A stretch of DNA of 64,000 nt from Pseudoalteromonas sp. (GCF_018402495.1 NZ_JAGYIU010000002.1:834984-898983), one strand, 5' to 3'. Shown: positions 8,674 to 17,328, numbered from the stretch's first letter. Notes: generated from the sequence alone by a model not told the origin. Numbers and translations: made by a program.

Positions 8674-9447
8674 TTACGATTTAATCTGTACTAAATCAAA
8701 GTCTGTCATCCCGGGTACAATGGCTTGCAGACGAGACTCAGTAATATCTAGAGAGTTTAAGCATTCACAATATTCAGAGGCTTTAAGTTCTAATTGGTGG
8801 GCTTTTTTCTGTAACGACTTATCGATTTCTTTGGTGATGATATCCATGCGTTGCCCCATGTCGTTCATGCGGTCTTCGATGTTTCCCTCTCGAGATTTAA
8901 ACGCATCCCCGAGCGACATTAAAATAGCACCCAAAGAGCCATGTACAGCAGAGTGTATTTTTTGGCTAATTTCTTTAGTAAAAAAATCATCAATTTGGGA
9001 AAGTGATTGAGGCGCTATAAAAAAGAAGTCGTCGCCGCGTTTAAATTTATCCATAAGCGCACGTTCAACATATTGCAACTGCGTTTTAAGTACTTCAGGC
9101 TCTTTATCTGACATGCCCTCAACAACATGCTCAATGGCGCTGAGCCCTAGATTAACCCCATCAGTGGCTAAATCGACCAGCTCTGGCACTGTTTGACGAA
9201 TACCAATACTAAATTGCTCTAGTACTTTGCTTTCCTCAGTACTTAAGTCGACCCAGTAACCTCGGATAAATAATTGAGTATTATTGTTTATTTGCACCCT
9301 TGTTTGGCCTTTATCTACAATCCGAATCACATCATCAGTAATAATTAAACCATGACGAAGTTCAACATCACATAATTTTTGTGCGATTGCATTGTTGCTT
9401 AAAAGTGCCAGTGTTAACGCCAATATCGAACGAGATAAAAACGCCAT
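8674..9447 (-). CDS. DUF2884 (YggN-like) exported protein
   Basis: This protein of 257 residues has a signal peptide ending near NNAIA, giving a periplasmic product. The layout resembles E. coli YggN (DUF2884): an N-terminal region with a Cys and short beta strands (LCDVELRHGLIITDD), then long amphipathic helices rich in Glu, Lys and Gln, and a CxC near the C-terminus (EYCECLN). No function is established for the family. ATG at 9447 is chosen because GAGG sits 5 bases upstream; the GTG at 9453 overlaps that site. It follows the metalloprotease gene on the same strand, but a hairpin separates them, so it is probably its own unit. Confidence 0.8.
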   Translation of the reverse strand: MAFLSRSILALTLALLSNNAIAQKLCDVELRHGLIITDDVIRIVDKGQTRVQINNNTQLFIRGYWVDLSTEESKVLEQFSIGIRQTVPELVDLATDGVNLGLSAIEHVVEGMSDKEPEVLKTQLQYVERALMDKFKRGDDFFFIAPQSLSQIDDFFTKEISQKIHSAVHGSLGAILMSLGDAFKSREGNIEDRMNDMGQRMDIITKEIDKSLQKKAHQLELKASEYCECLNSLDITESRLQAIVPGMTDFDLVQIKS

Positions 9448-9523
9448 AAACACCTCAAAAAAGACTAAAATAGGGGTGGCTAGGTTAACAAAAAACCAAC
9501 TTTATGCAAGCAAAAGTAACACC

Positions 9524-9565
9524 CTAAAAACAAGGCACTATGAAACGTAACGTTTACACAGCGCC
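9524..9565 (-). terminator. Terminator downstream of the zinc metalloprotease gene
   Basis: On the minus strand GGCGCTGTG(T)AAACGT pairs with ACGTTTCATAGTGCC, a stem of about 15 bp with a one-base bulge and two G.T pairs, followed by TTGTTTTTAG. Confidence 0.6.
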
Positions 9566-9586
9566 TCTTTAGTCTCGCTTTTAAGC

Positions 9587-12016
9587 TTAAATAGGAGAGC
9601 CTGGAGGTATGGGTAACGCTTTAAAGTTATCAGGCCATTGGCCTGTTGTTAAAAACTGATTAATTTGCGCTGCTAAATAGTTTTTAAATGCGCTATCACC
9701 CACCTGCGGATGGCCCAGTAAAGTGTGTTGATTAAACTCATCCGCTAGTTTACTTAAATAAAAATGCAGTTGTGCTTGCACTTCAGGACTAAGTGCATCA
9801 TTAACAACAAGATCAGCCATGGTTTTTGCCGTCAAGTATTGTACTCGTTGCGTAACTTTCCCTGTCATAGTGGCAGGCGCAGATACATCAAATACCTGCT
9901 TATTTAATTGTTTAAGCAGCCCATCTAAACTATAAAAGCGGTTATCTCGTGCTTGCTGCTGTGCTAATCGGTTTAAGCGCTGAGCATTAAGTAATAGCGA
10001 TAAACTATGCTGCGCGGCAACCTCAGGCAATGCAAGTGCATCCATAGTTAAGCCGGTACGCCCCATTATACTTTCTCGTGATTTAGATTCACCATAGGCT
10101 TTAGGTACAATCAACGAAAGTATCGACTCTGGCAGCATTAAATTAGCTGCTTTTAAGGTAAATAAAATCGCATTAACCGCCTGTTGTTGAGTCTCTTTAG
10201 CTACAACTTGGGCGCCTTTAACAGGGGCATCACTGCGAATTTCATAGTCATAATCAACGCCTGCGATAAGCTTAGCGACCGCTTCAACTTGATAACGATG
10301 CAATAGGTAAAGCGGCACTAACTTTTCTTCTAACTGCGACAGCGCAACACCCGTTTTTATGGTGTTAATACCAAATTGCCCAAGTGCCTGTTTTCGCACA
10401 TCAAGCACTCTAAGTAGCTCCTCACTTGGGTTACTGCCGTTATCCCAAAGATGTGCCATAGGATGTGCACCGCCTTTTGCACGTGCATCACTGTCAGAAA
10501 TAAACGCTAAACCTTGGGCTTTATTTTGCTGTAGGATAGCCGCAAGTTCTTCGCTCTCATCTAGGCCGGTAAAGTCGCTGTAGCCGTACTTGATCACTTG
10601 GGTATCCCATGCACCTATGCCTTTAGCGTAACCTTGAGATACATCTAACTGGCCATTATCTGCAAAACTTAACAACGGATGCGGGTAATCCATCACCGAG
10701 GCGCGATTATTTACCGATGCAGCAAAGTTATGTGCAATTCCTAGTGTATGGCCAATTTCGTGAGCACTAAGTTGGCGAATACGATCAAGTGCCATTGTAT
10801 GTAAAGTACTTGCCACTTCATTGCCTTTTAAATAAGGCGATGCAAGTGATTCAGCAATGAGAATATCCTGGCGCACTCGAAGCGACCCCAGTGTGACATG
10901 CCCTTTAATAATTTCGCCAGTACGTGGATCTATAATTGAACTACCATAAGACCAGCCTCGGGTAGCACGGTGTACCCACTGAATAACGTTGTAGCGCACA
11001 TCCATAGGATCAGCATTATTTGGTAGCACTTTAATTATAAATGCATTTTTATAGCCCGCCGCATTAAAAGCGTCATTCCACCATTGTCCGCCTTCTAGTA
11101 AAGCCGTTTTTATTGGCTCAGGTACACCAGGATCTAAGTAATACACAATGGGTTTTACTGGCTCACTAACTGCTAGGTTTGGATCTTTTTTTACTAAACG
11201 ATGGCGCGGAATATAACGCACGTACATAGACTCATCGAGCCCCGCCGCGTAATTTTTATGCTCCACACTCCAAAAGCCTGATTGCGGGCTAAATTGACGT
11301 GGTGTGTAATTATCATCAGGTAATTGAATGAGTGAATGGTGCATATGAACAGTCAGTGCATAAGGATCTGCACTCACTTGACGAACAAAGTTACCCGGCT
11401 TAGCCCCTTTAAACGTGAGAATAGCCTCAAGTTCTGTATTTTTTACAAAGGCTTTAGAGCGATTCATGTACACCGCGCTTCGTGATTCATCGAGGCTAAA
11501 CTGCCCTTGTTTACGAGCCGCTAAAGTACGGCTTACGCCATGTACATCGCTCAGTAAATAAGGCGTGTAGTCTATTAATGCGGCATTATCATCTTGCGCT
11601 ACAACCTTAAAACCCGCCAAAATACTCGACGCAAACGCTTCTTTAACGCTTTGCTGCTCTGCTATATTGCTTGTGTTAGCACGATAGTAAGTGTTCACAG
11701 CGCGTAACATCACCTTATTGCCAAAGCGTTCAAACTGAACCAAATAGGTACTACCCAACTGGCCTCTATCTAAACCAATATCGTTAGACCCTACTCCATA
11801 AGGTAAGCTGTGCTGTAATAAAAATTGTTGCTCTAGTTTATCAACCTTTAAATACACATTGCCATTTTGCGTGTCGTAAAAGAAAGAAAAATAACCCGGA
11901 AAATGGTTCATTTTTTCAGTAAATTCGTCAATAGACTTAATTGCTGCGTGCGCTTGGGTTATCATACAGAGCAGCACAGTAAAGAGTATGTAACTTAGTC
12001 GTGATATTTTTTGCAT
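9587..12016 (-). CDS. Secreted zinc-dependent metalloprotease (DUF5117/DUF4953 type), 809 aa
   Basis: This is a large exported zinc protease. An N-terminal signal peptide (LSYILFTVLLCMITQAHA) is followed by a region typical of DUF5117/5118 (FPGYFSFFYDTQNGNVYLKV and similar) and then a metzincin-like catalytic domain. The zinc motif HEIGHTLGIAHNFAAS lies at about residues 415-430, giving HExxHxxGxxH, with a downstream Met-turn candidate SVMDYPHP. The C-terminal third is helical (DUF4953 region). The substrate is unknown; related proteins occur widely in marine bacteria and Bacteroidetes. It is divergent from fbp and has its own terminator. The assignment to this family is confident, its physiological role is not. 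Confidence 0.9.
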   Translation of the reverse strand: MQKISRLSYILFTVLLCMITQAHAAIKSIDEFTEKMNHFPGYFSFFYDTQNGNVYLKVDKLEQQFLLQHSLPYGVGSNDIGLDRGQLGSTYLVQFERFGNKVMLRAVNTYYRANTSNIAEQQSVKEAFASSILAGFKVVAQDDNAALIDYTPYLLSDVHGVSRTLAARKQGQFSLDESRSAVYMNRSKAFVKNTELEAILTFKGAKPGNFVRQVSADPYALTVHMHHSLIQLPDDNYTPRQFSPQSGFWSVEHKNYAAGLDESMYVRYIPRHRLVKKDPNLAVSEPVKPIVYYLDPGVPEPIKTALLEGGQWWNDAFNAAGYKNAFIIKVLPNNADPMDVRYNVIQWVHRATRGWSYGSSIIDPRTGEIIKGHVTLGSLRVRQDILIAESLASPYLKGNEVASTLHTMALDRIRQLSAHEIGHTLGIAHNFAASVNNRASVMDYPHPLLSFADNGQLDVSQGYAKGIGAWDTQVIKYGYSDFTGLDESEELAAILQQNKAQGLAFISDSDARAKGGAHPMAHLWDNGSNPSEELLRVLDVRKQALGQFGINTIKTGVALSQLEEKLVPLYLLHRYQVEAVAKLIAGVDYDYEIRSDAPVKGAQVVAKETQQQAVNAILFTLKAANLMLPESILSLIVPKAYGESKSRESIMGRTGLTMDALALPEVAAQHSLSLLLNAQRLNRLAQQQARDNRFYSLDGLLKQLNKQVFDVSAPATMTGKVTQRVQYLTAKTMADLVVNDALSPEVQAQLHFYLSKLADEFNQHTLLGHPQVGDSAFKNYLAAQINQFLTTGQWPDNFKALPIPPGSPI

Positions 12017-12170
12017 AATCTTATCTTTGTTATTAGCGTTTTAAATGCGATGTAGGTAACCCATTATAGGGGGTTATATATACAATACCGTTATTTAAGA
12101 CGAATTTCAGCGCTCTAAACTAATCTCTCTCACATTATGATTGGTTTTAACACGTTATCAGGAAAAAAGA

Positions 12171-13139
12171 ATGCGTAGACTCCCACCAGTATTACTAGAA
12201 GATGGCTGTTCAAGAGAACTTTTGTCGTTAATTCGTACCATTTTAGCAGCATGTAAAGAAATATCATTTCGTGTCGGTCAAGGTGAATTATCGGGCGTAT
12301 TAGGCTCAACCCTTGATGAAAATATTCAAGGCGAAACACAAAAGAAACTCGATGTCCTGTCTAATCAGTTATTAAAAGATATATTACTGGAGTCGGGAAC
12401 GGTTAAAGCGATTGCCTCTGAAGAAGAAGATTACACCGTAGCGGGTAACCCAGATGCTGAGTTTATTGTGGCCTTTGACCCGCTTGATGGTTCGTCAAAT
12501 ACCGATATTAACTCGCTGGTAGGCACTATTTTTTCTATCATGAAAGCGCCGGTAGGCTCTGATGCTGCAGATGAAAAGATTTTTATGCAGCCAGGTCGCC
12601 AACAAGTAGCTGCGGGCTATGTACTGTATGGCCCATCAACCATGCTTGCGCTAACCACAGGTAAAGGGACTCGCATGTTTACCTTAGATAAAACTCAAGG
12701 TAGCTTTTTACTTACCCAAGATTTTGCAAAAATTCCAGCACAAACCAATGAGTTTGCAATTAACGCTTCTAATCAGCGTCATTGGCAGCCAGCGATGCAA
12801 AACTACATTAACGATTTACTGGCCGGTGATACAGGCCCCCGCGGTCAAAACTTTAATATGCGCTGGATTGCCGCTATGGTCGGTGATGTTCATCGTGTAC
12901 TTAGCCGTGGTGGTTTATTTACTTACCCAACCGATACCAAAGATCCTAATAAGCCTAATAAACTGCGTTTACTTTACGAAGCAAACCCAATGGCAATGTT
13001 AGTAGAGCAAGCCGGTGGTATTGCTTCAACAGGCACTGAGCGTATTATGGATATTCAGCCTGATGCCATTCATCAGCGTGTGGCAGTTATTTTAGGCTCT
13101 AAGGACGAAGTAGAAACTTGCTTGAGCTACCATAAGTAG
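12171..13139 (+). CDS. fbp: Fructose-1,6-bisphosphatase class I
   Basis: This is the Mg-dependent, cytosolic gluconeogenic enzyme that converts fructose 1,6-bisphosphate to fructose 6-phosphate. Metal-binding motifs ASEEED and [11 protein letters not shown] are present, as are the substrate-binding [14 protein letters not shown] and [20 protein letters not shown]. The 322 residues fit the short gammaproteobacterial form. The ATG at 12171 has an AGGA site 7 bases upstream; an in-frame TTG at 12141 would add a non-homologous extension. It is a single gene with its own hairpin terminator. Confidence 0.96.
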   Translation: MRRLPPVLLEDGCSRELLSLIRTILAACKEISFRVGQGELSGVLGSTLDENIQGETQKKLDVLSNQLLKDILLESGTVKAIASEEEDYTVAGNPDAEFIVAFDPLDGSSNTDINSLVGTIFSIMKAPVGSDAADEKIFMQPGRQQVAAGYVLYGPSTMLALTTGKGTRMFTLDKTQGSFLLTQDFAKIPAQTNEFAINASNQRHWQPAMQNYINDLLAGDTGPRGQNFNMRWIAAMVGDVHRVLSRGGLFTYPTDTKDPNKPNKLRLLYEANPMAMLVEQAGGIASTGTERIMDIQPDAIHQRVAVILGSKDEVETCLSYHK

Positions 13140-13150
13140 CCAGTTGTCAG
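13140..13150 (+). repeat. Short heptamer-like repeat element, second copy
   Basis: CCAGTTGTCAG follows the fbp stop directly and is identical to 1424-1434 after the receptor stop. In both places a terminator hairpin follows within about 12 bases. Confidence 0.4.
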
Positions 13151-13157
13151 AAAATAC

Positions 13158-13184
13158 AAGCCGCATTTAACTTAAATGCGGCTT
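13158..13184 (+). terminator. fbp terminator
   Basis: The perfect inverted repeat AAGCCGCATTTAA / TTAAATGCGGCTT is followed by AGTATTATTTATT. The tail is weak for a Rho-independent signal. Confidence 0.65.
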
Positions 13185-13251
13185 AGTATTATTTATTCGT
13201 TACATAAAACCGCAGTAAGCTCGCATCTAAAAGAGTTGAGTTAGCCTAAAT

Positions 13252-13578
13252 CTAGTCCTTTAATAATGCTAATAGTTGTTCAAGCTTTTTGTGGCTAAGC
13301 TCTCCCATTTGCTCGCTATTACTTAGCGCGTAAATAACGCCTTCATGCTCGGCGCAATTTATGTCATCTCGCGACTCAATTACATTTGCCCACAGCTCCA
13401 AATCGTCAATATCAATTTCTTTATTCAAACAACGCGTAAGTACATTAATTAGTACAGGTTTTGTGAGTGTGTACAGGTAGGTTTTATTGTTTGCTGCGGT
13501 TGAAACAATCACACTAATGGCACTATCTCTTTGCTCGCCAAATGTAATAAATTCAGCCAATGCTTTTTGTATATTCAT
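13252..13578 (-). CDS. Hypothetical small acidic protein, 108 aa
   Basis: The product is unrecognised. It has 108 residues, is acidic and probably helical, and has no signal peptide or membrane segment. A notable segment is DLELWANVIESRDDINCAEHEGVIYALSN, which resembles the style of small soluble immunity or regulatory proteins, but no family is claimed. Its start lies 43 bases from the likely start of the divergent CWC/DUF5522 gene, so the two may share a promoter region. Confidence 0.65.
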   Translation of the reverse strand: MNIQKALAEFITFGEQRDSAISVIVSTAANNKTYLYTLTKPVLINVLTRCLNKEIDIDDLELWANVIESRDDINCAEHEGVIYALSNSEQMGELSHKKLEQLLALLKD

Positions 13579-13621
13579 AATGTTTGTTATTCTTGCTGCT
13601 CTACTGTTAATAAGACCTAAA

Positions 13622-13972
13622 ATGACCCAGATAAACTGCAGCCAATGTAATACAACGCTTAACTGTAATGTAGAGAATATATCAGCATGCTGGTGCAGTG
13701 AGCTACCTGCTATTTTACCGCTCGATGATACAACAACCAGTTGCTTATGCCGAACATGTGCCCTTGCTAAAATTAATCGCTATTTAGAAGCCATATACAC
13801 TCAACCAATTAAAGCCCAAATAGCTTTTGCTAAACAATTTAGCAGCAACGATAATTTAATTGAAGGGTTAGATTACACCATGCAAAATAGTTACATGGTG
13901 TTTAGTAAGTGGTATTTTTTAAAGCGTGGCACCTGCTGCAAAAACGGGTGTAAGAACTGTCCCTATCGTTAA
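13622..13972 (+). CDS. Cys-rich CWC domain plus DUF5522 protein, 116 aa
   Basis: This is a small two-part cysteine-rich protein. The N-terminal part fits the Cys_rich_CWC pattern (CSQCNTTLNCN...ACWCSEL...CLCRTCA) and probably binds a metal. The C-terminal part, YMVFSKWYFLKRGTCCKNGC followed by KNCPYR, fits DUF5522. These two modules are usually seen as short separate proteins or in combination in marine gammaproteobacteria; no function is known. The ATG at 13622 is chosen because homology begins there; upstream in-frame ATGs at 13517 and 13580 would add a hydrophobic segment. It converges on the sulfurtransferase gene with a 1-base gap. Confidence 0.8.
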   Translation: MTQINCSQCNTTLNCNVENISACWCSELPAILPLDDTTTSCLCRTCALAKINRYLEAIYTQPIKAQIAFAKQFSSNDNLIEGLDYTMQNSYMVFSKWYFLKRGTCCKNGCKNCPYR

Positions 13973-13973
13973 A

Positions 13974-14804
13974 TTAGTCACCCTCTGCAATGGGCAATGA
14001 ATCATCGGCTCCCCACTCACTCCAAGAACCGTCGTAAACACTTAAATTTTTATAGCCGCATTCATCGGCGAACAGCGCTAACGCACAGGCTGTAACGCCA
14101 GAGCCGCAGCTAAATTGCAACTGCGTAGCATGACCAACTAATTCGCGAAATCTTGCCTGTATATTCACCAGAGGCTTTGGCTCGCCATTGTCTAATAAAC
14201 TAGTTAAAGGTAGCGAATAGCTGTTAATAATATGGCCGCTACGCATTCCGGCTCTTGGCTCACTACTTTTGCCGGTAAAGCGCTCATAAGCGCGTGCATC
14301 TAAAATAACTGTATTGGCATCTTCTGTCGCGCTGAGCACTTCATGCTTACTAATAAAATAGCCAGGCTGGTATTGAGCTATAAAATTGCCTGTCGCTGAA
14401 GGCTGTGTATAACCAGATTGAACAGGGTAACCGTGTTCCAACCACTTAGTTAAACCGCCACTGAGCACTTTAACATTATCAAATCCCATGGCTTTGAACA
14501 TCCACCAGGCTCTAGGTGCACTAAATAACCCTGCATCTTCATAAATCACCACCAGTGAATCGTGATTAACACCTGCTTTTTGCATCACCTGAGTAAATTG
14601 TTCAGCGCGACACAAAGTATTTGGTAACGGGTTTGAAGTGTCTGCGAGTTCTTTTTTGATATCAAATCGTTGTGCTTTAGGTAGCATAGCGACTGGCGAG
14701 TATTCACCGACTGCGGAAGGGCGTAACATCCCCGCATCAAAAATAACTAAATTACTTTGTTCTAAGTGAGCATATAACCATTGTGCACTAACCATGTTTT
14801 TCAT
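13974..14804 (-). CDS. sseA: 3-mercaptopyruvate sulfurtransferase (rhodanese family)
   Basis: This is a tandem-rhodanese sulfurtransferase of 276 residues that transfers sulfur from 3-mercaptopyruvate (or thiosulfate) to a thiophilic acceptor through a cysteine persulfide. The N-terminal inactive rhodanese domain includes YEDAGLFSAPRAWWMFKAMG. The C-terminal domain has the active-site loop CGSGVTA with the catalytic Cys at residue 233. This loop is the mercaptopyruvate type; thiosulfate enzymes usually have CRKGVT. It has no signal peptide, so it is cytosolic. It stands alone. Confidence 0.9.
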   Translation of the reverse strand: MKNMVSAQWLYAHLEQSNLVIFDAGMLRPSAVGEYSPVAMLPKAQRFDIKKELADTSNPLPNTLCRAEQFTQVMQKAGVNHDSLVVIYEDAGLFSAPRAWWMFKAMGFDNVKVLSGGLTKWLEHGYPVQSGYTQPSATGNFIAQYQPGYFISKHEVLSATEDANTVILDARAYERFTGKSSEPRAGMRSGHIINSYSLPLTSLLDNGEPKPLVNIQARFRELVGHATQLQFSCGSGVTACALALFADECGYKNLSVYDGSWSEWGADDSLPIAEGD

Positions 14805-15354
14805 TGTTCTCGATCCAATAAAGTTTTTACTCGTACCTTCGTTTTTAACTTATTACACAATAAATCTATTCACTTATAAAATATCATAAACTTATAATTG
14901 TAATAGGTTCATTAAATAATAAGTGATTATCCATCTCCAAAAATTATTTTTCTTATATTAAATAGCCCTATAGCTTTGTTATTTTGAAGCAAGAAAACCC
15001 TGTCGACAGCAAGACAAAAGCTTCATTATTTAGTTGTTCTAAATGATTAAGTATTACTGCGAGTTGGTATGAAAGACTACATTAAACAGACCTCCCTTTC
15101 AAAGAAGGTAAGAGCGTATATTAGCAACAATTGAAGTTGTAATTAAGAAAATGTAAAAGCAAGCCCAATTAATTTGTTGTATCAATATAAGATCTATAAC
15201 TTACTAGGTTATATGAAGTCAAAGTAAACGACCTTATGTCTGATGTAAAATTTAAGCAACTAAAAGGTAACACCTACAAGACATATATTGATAATTTTAG
15301 CTGCTGAAGTAATTTAAATTAAGATAATGCCATAATAAATATAGTATTACCTTT
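14805..15354. other. 550-bp AT-rich gap without a convincing gene
   Basis: No gene of normal length is seen. Two very short plus-strand frames with protein-like composition occur (15069-15134, 21 codons; 15236-15307, 23 codons), but neither has a good ribosome binding site. They could be remnants of coding sequence lost by deletion. The base composition is clearly more AT-rich than in neighbouring core genes. Confidence 0.6.
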
Positions 15355-15762
15355 TTAAGTATTACTGTTTTGGGGGTTACGAACGACCTCAATGATTTCA
15401 GTAGTCGATATAGAAGGTGTACGCGCTAAATATTTAACTTCACATAATGCTTTATATTCATCAAACTTACCGAACCAGTCGTCACCCATTACTAATAAGT
15501 TAGCCTTATGCTGCTTTATGTATTCTCCTTTGAGCTCTAAAGAATGCTCTATAAAAACCTCATCGACGCAGCGCAACGAACTAATGATTTTTATTCGTTC
15601 AACTTCACTATAAATTGGCGCCCTACCTTTTTTTTGCATATTAAGCATATCGGATGAAATCCCGACTATTAAATAGTCACCAAGCTCTTTAGCTCGCTCT
15701 AAAATATTAATATGACCAATATGGAAAATATCAAAAGTACCAAATGTTATAACTCGCTTCAT
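15355..15762 (-). CDS. Glycerol-3-phosphate cytidylyltransferase-like (TagD family)
   Basis: This is a small nucleotidyltransferase of 135 residues. The HxGH motif is HIGH at residues 14-17 in FDIFHIGHINILERA, and the C-terminal RTPSISTTEII fits the RTxGISTT signature. TagD enzymes make CDP-glycerol from CTP and glycerol 3-phosphate for teichoic acids and some Gram-negative capsules. A different alcohol phosphate (for example in the adenylyl/FAD synthase-like group) cannot be excluded, but the next gene belongs to the CDP-glycerol glycerophosphotransferase family, which supports CDP-glycerol. Its start overlaps the stop of that gene by one base (TAATG), so translation is probably coupled. Confidence 0.85.
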   Translation of the reverse strand: MKRVITFGTFDIFHIGHINILERAKELGDYLIVGISSDMLNMQKKGRAPIYSEVERIKIISSLRCVDEVFIEHSLELKGEYIKQHKANLLVMGDDWFGKFDEYKALCEVKYLARTPSISTTEIIEVVRNPQNSNT

Positions 15763-16826
15763 TAGTAATTCTCTAAATAATTAGCTATTCGTTTAGCACA
15801 TAAACCATCAACTTTACCTGCTAACTGCTCAATAATCTTTTTACGATTACGTTTAAATTCGCTCGTCTCAGTTGTACATGTTTTTATAGCATTAGGTAAT
15901 TCACTGTATTGATTTGCTCTATGACAAATTTCATGAAAATATTTAATATCTTCATCTAAACGTGCCTTGAAGCGATAAGAAAATAAGCCTCGATAACTCC
16001 ACCTCAATTTATAAAAGTCGCACCATACCACTGGCTTATCTAATGCAGCAAATTCAAAAATTGCTGATGATGCGTCCGACAACATTATATCTGCAATAGC
16101 TAAAAAAGGTGTTAAGTTAAACTCACTCTCATTTGCTACATATACATTCTTGTATTTTTGCCAATTCAATATTTTTTGTTTTTGCTTTCTGTAGCGTGAT
16201 TTTGCAAGGCTAAAGAAATGCGGCTTTATTATTATATTATAATCTGAGAATTGGCTGGGGAAATCATCATTCATACATTCTATAGAGCTCGGATAAAATG
16301 TTGGCGCGTACAACAAAGTAAGTTTATTTTCGTCTAATCCTAATTGCTGTTTGTCTAGTCCTTTAATTGTTTTGTTTAATATAGGGTCTAATTTTGCGTA
16401 CCCTGTATCAATGAAGTTTCCATTTGGGTATAGCGTTTCTAAACGCTTCAATCGATGTTCACCTTCTACAAACCGAACTGTAGTGGTTATGTTTGATACA
16501 TCGTAATAGCAACTTTTCGGGCCAATGCCATGCTGCATCAAAGCACTTTTTTTATTTAGTGCCGCTGTATCTAAAAATGCATTACCAAAAATAACCCAAT
16601 CACACTCATGGGTATTATAAAATGCTAACGCTTGCTCTGTACTTTCTAACCATACTGACTTTAAAGCCAGTTCCGCAACAAAGTTTTCACATATAGTAAT
16701 AAACTGCGAGTCTTGTGACTTATAAAATACCAGCGAACACTGATGGCCTTTTATTGATAACTCTTCAATTACAGGTAGGTACTGTGGTAAATAGTAAATG
16801 TGTTGAACATCAAAATATACAAGCAT
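15762..16826 (-). CDS. CDP-glycerol glycerophosphotransferase family protein (TagB/TagF-like)
   Basis: This protein of about 354 residues is related to TagB/TagF, enzymes that transfer glycerol phosphate from CDP-glycerol to a membrane-linked glycan or growing polymer. It has a GT-B-like fold pattern; the family hallmark is in MLSDASSAIFEFAALDKPVV and the preceding IIIKPHFF. A single such protein with TagD suggests glycerol-phosphate decoration or a short polymer on a surface polysaccharide. I start at the ATG at 16826; the upstream TTG at 16850 has no support. A TATAAT-like -10 lies about 32 bases upstream. Base composition is AT-rich compared with neighbours, which is consistent with horizontal transfer. 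Confidence 0.82.
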   Translation of the reverse strand: MLVYFDVQHIYYLPQYLPVIEELSIKGHQCSLVFYKSQDSQFITICENFVAELALKSVWLESTEQALAFYNTHECDWVIFGNAFLDTAALNKKSALMQHGIGPKSCYYDVSNITTTVRFVEGEHRLKRLETLYPNGNFIDTGYAKLDPILNKTIKGLDKQQLGLDENKLTLLYAPTFYPSSIECMNDDFPSQFSDYNIIIKPHFFSLAKSRYRKQKQKILNWQKYKNVYVANESEFNLTPFLAIADIMLSDASSAIFEFAALDKPVVWCDFYKLRWSYRGLFSYRFKARLDEDIKYFHEICHRANQYSELPNAIKTCTTETSEFKRNRKKIIEQLAGKVDGLCAKRIANYLENY

Positions 16827-16857
16827 TAATAATACATAATTAAAAAACAATATTTCT

Positions 16858-16863
16858 ATTATA
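16858..16863 (-). promoter_or_regulatory. Candidate -10 element for the tag-like gene pair
   Basis: TATAAT on the minus strand lies 32 bases upstream of the ATG at 16826, in the 82-base gap after the globin gene. No good -35 sits at 17 bases, so the promoter call is weak; readthrough from the upstream operon is the alternative. Confidence 0.3.
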
Positions 16864-16908
16864 CATATGTGAATGCCACTATAGAACTCAAAAAAGGAAC
16901 CGTGTATT

Positions 16909-17328
16909 TTAAATTTTTATAATTTCACCACGCAGGGGCGCCATTTTAGCTAAAATTTTATTTTGCACTGTATGTGGGATATTTTGTTCATTCATCGCAT
17001 TTATTAATAAATCGACAACGTGATTAAAGTCTTTTTCATTTATATTCATCCCGGTATGAATTGCGACCATAGAGTCGCCTTTATATTCACAAGGGCCTTC
17101 TGCCAGAGAGCATAAGTGACTAATAAATCCTTGTCGAAAATGGCTAATATTGCTGTGCTCAAAATAATGAAATACTTGATTATCGTTGCCTATTTGCGCA
17201 ATAAAACTATCGGTTAGCTTCTCAAGCCCAGCTCGTTCGCCAAGCTGCTGATACAAAGAGGTGTTGGGTTGGGTTGTACACCCTGCAAGTAAGTTTAAAC
17301 AACAAAAAATAAATACACTCAGTTTCAT
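16909..17328 (-). CDS. Lipoprotein-anchored group 1 truncated haemoglobin
   Basis: This 139-residue protein combines a lipoprotein signal peptide (lipobox LLAGC, Cys at about residue 17) with a group 1 truncated (2/2) globin domain. The domain opening SLYQQLGERAGLEKLTDSFIAQI and the F-helix region MVAIHTGMNI, with the likely proximal His, fit the family. Most bacterial trHbs are cytosolic; here haem would sit in the periplasm on a lipid anchor and could bind O2 or NO or carry out redox chemistry. The ATG at 17328 overlaps the stop of the DUF3034 gene by one base. It is the last of four overlapping genes with a cupredoxin-like protein and a c-di-GMP protein. Confidence 0.88.
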   Translation of the reverse strand: MKLSVFIFCCLNLLAGCTTQPNTSLYQQLGERAGLEKLTDSFIAQIGNDNQVFHYFEHSNISHFRQGFISHLCSLAEGPCEYKGDSMVAIHTGMNINEKDFNHVVDLLINAMNEQNIPHTVQNKILAKMAPLRGEIIKI

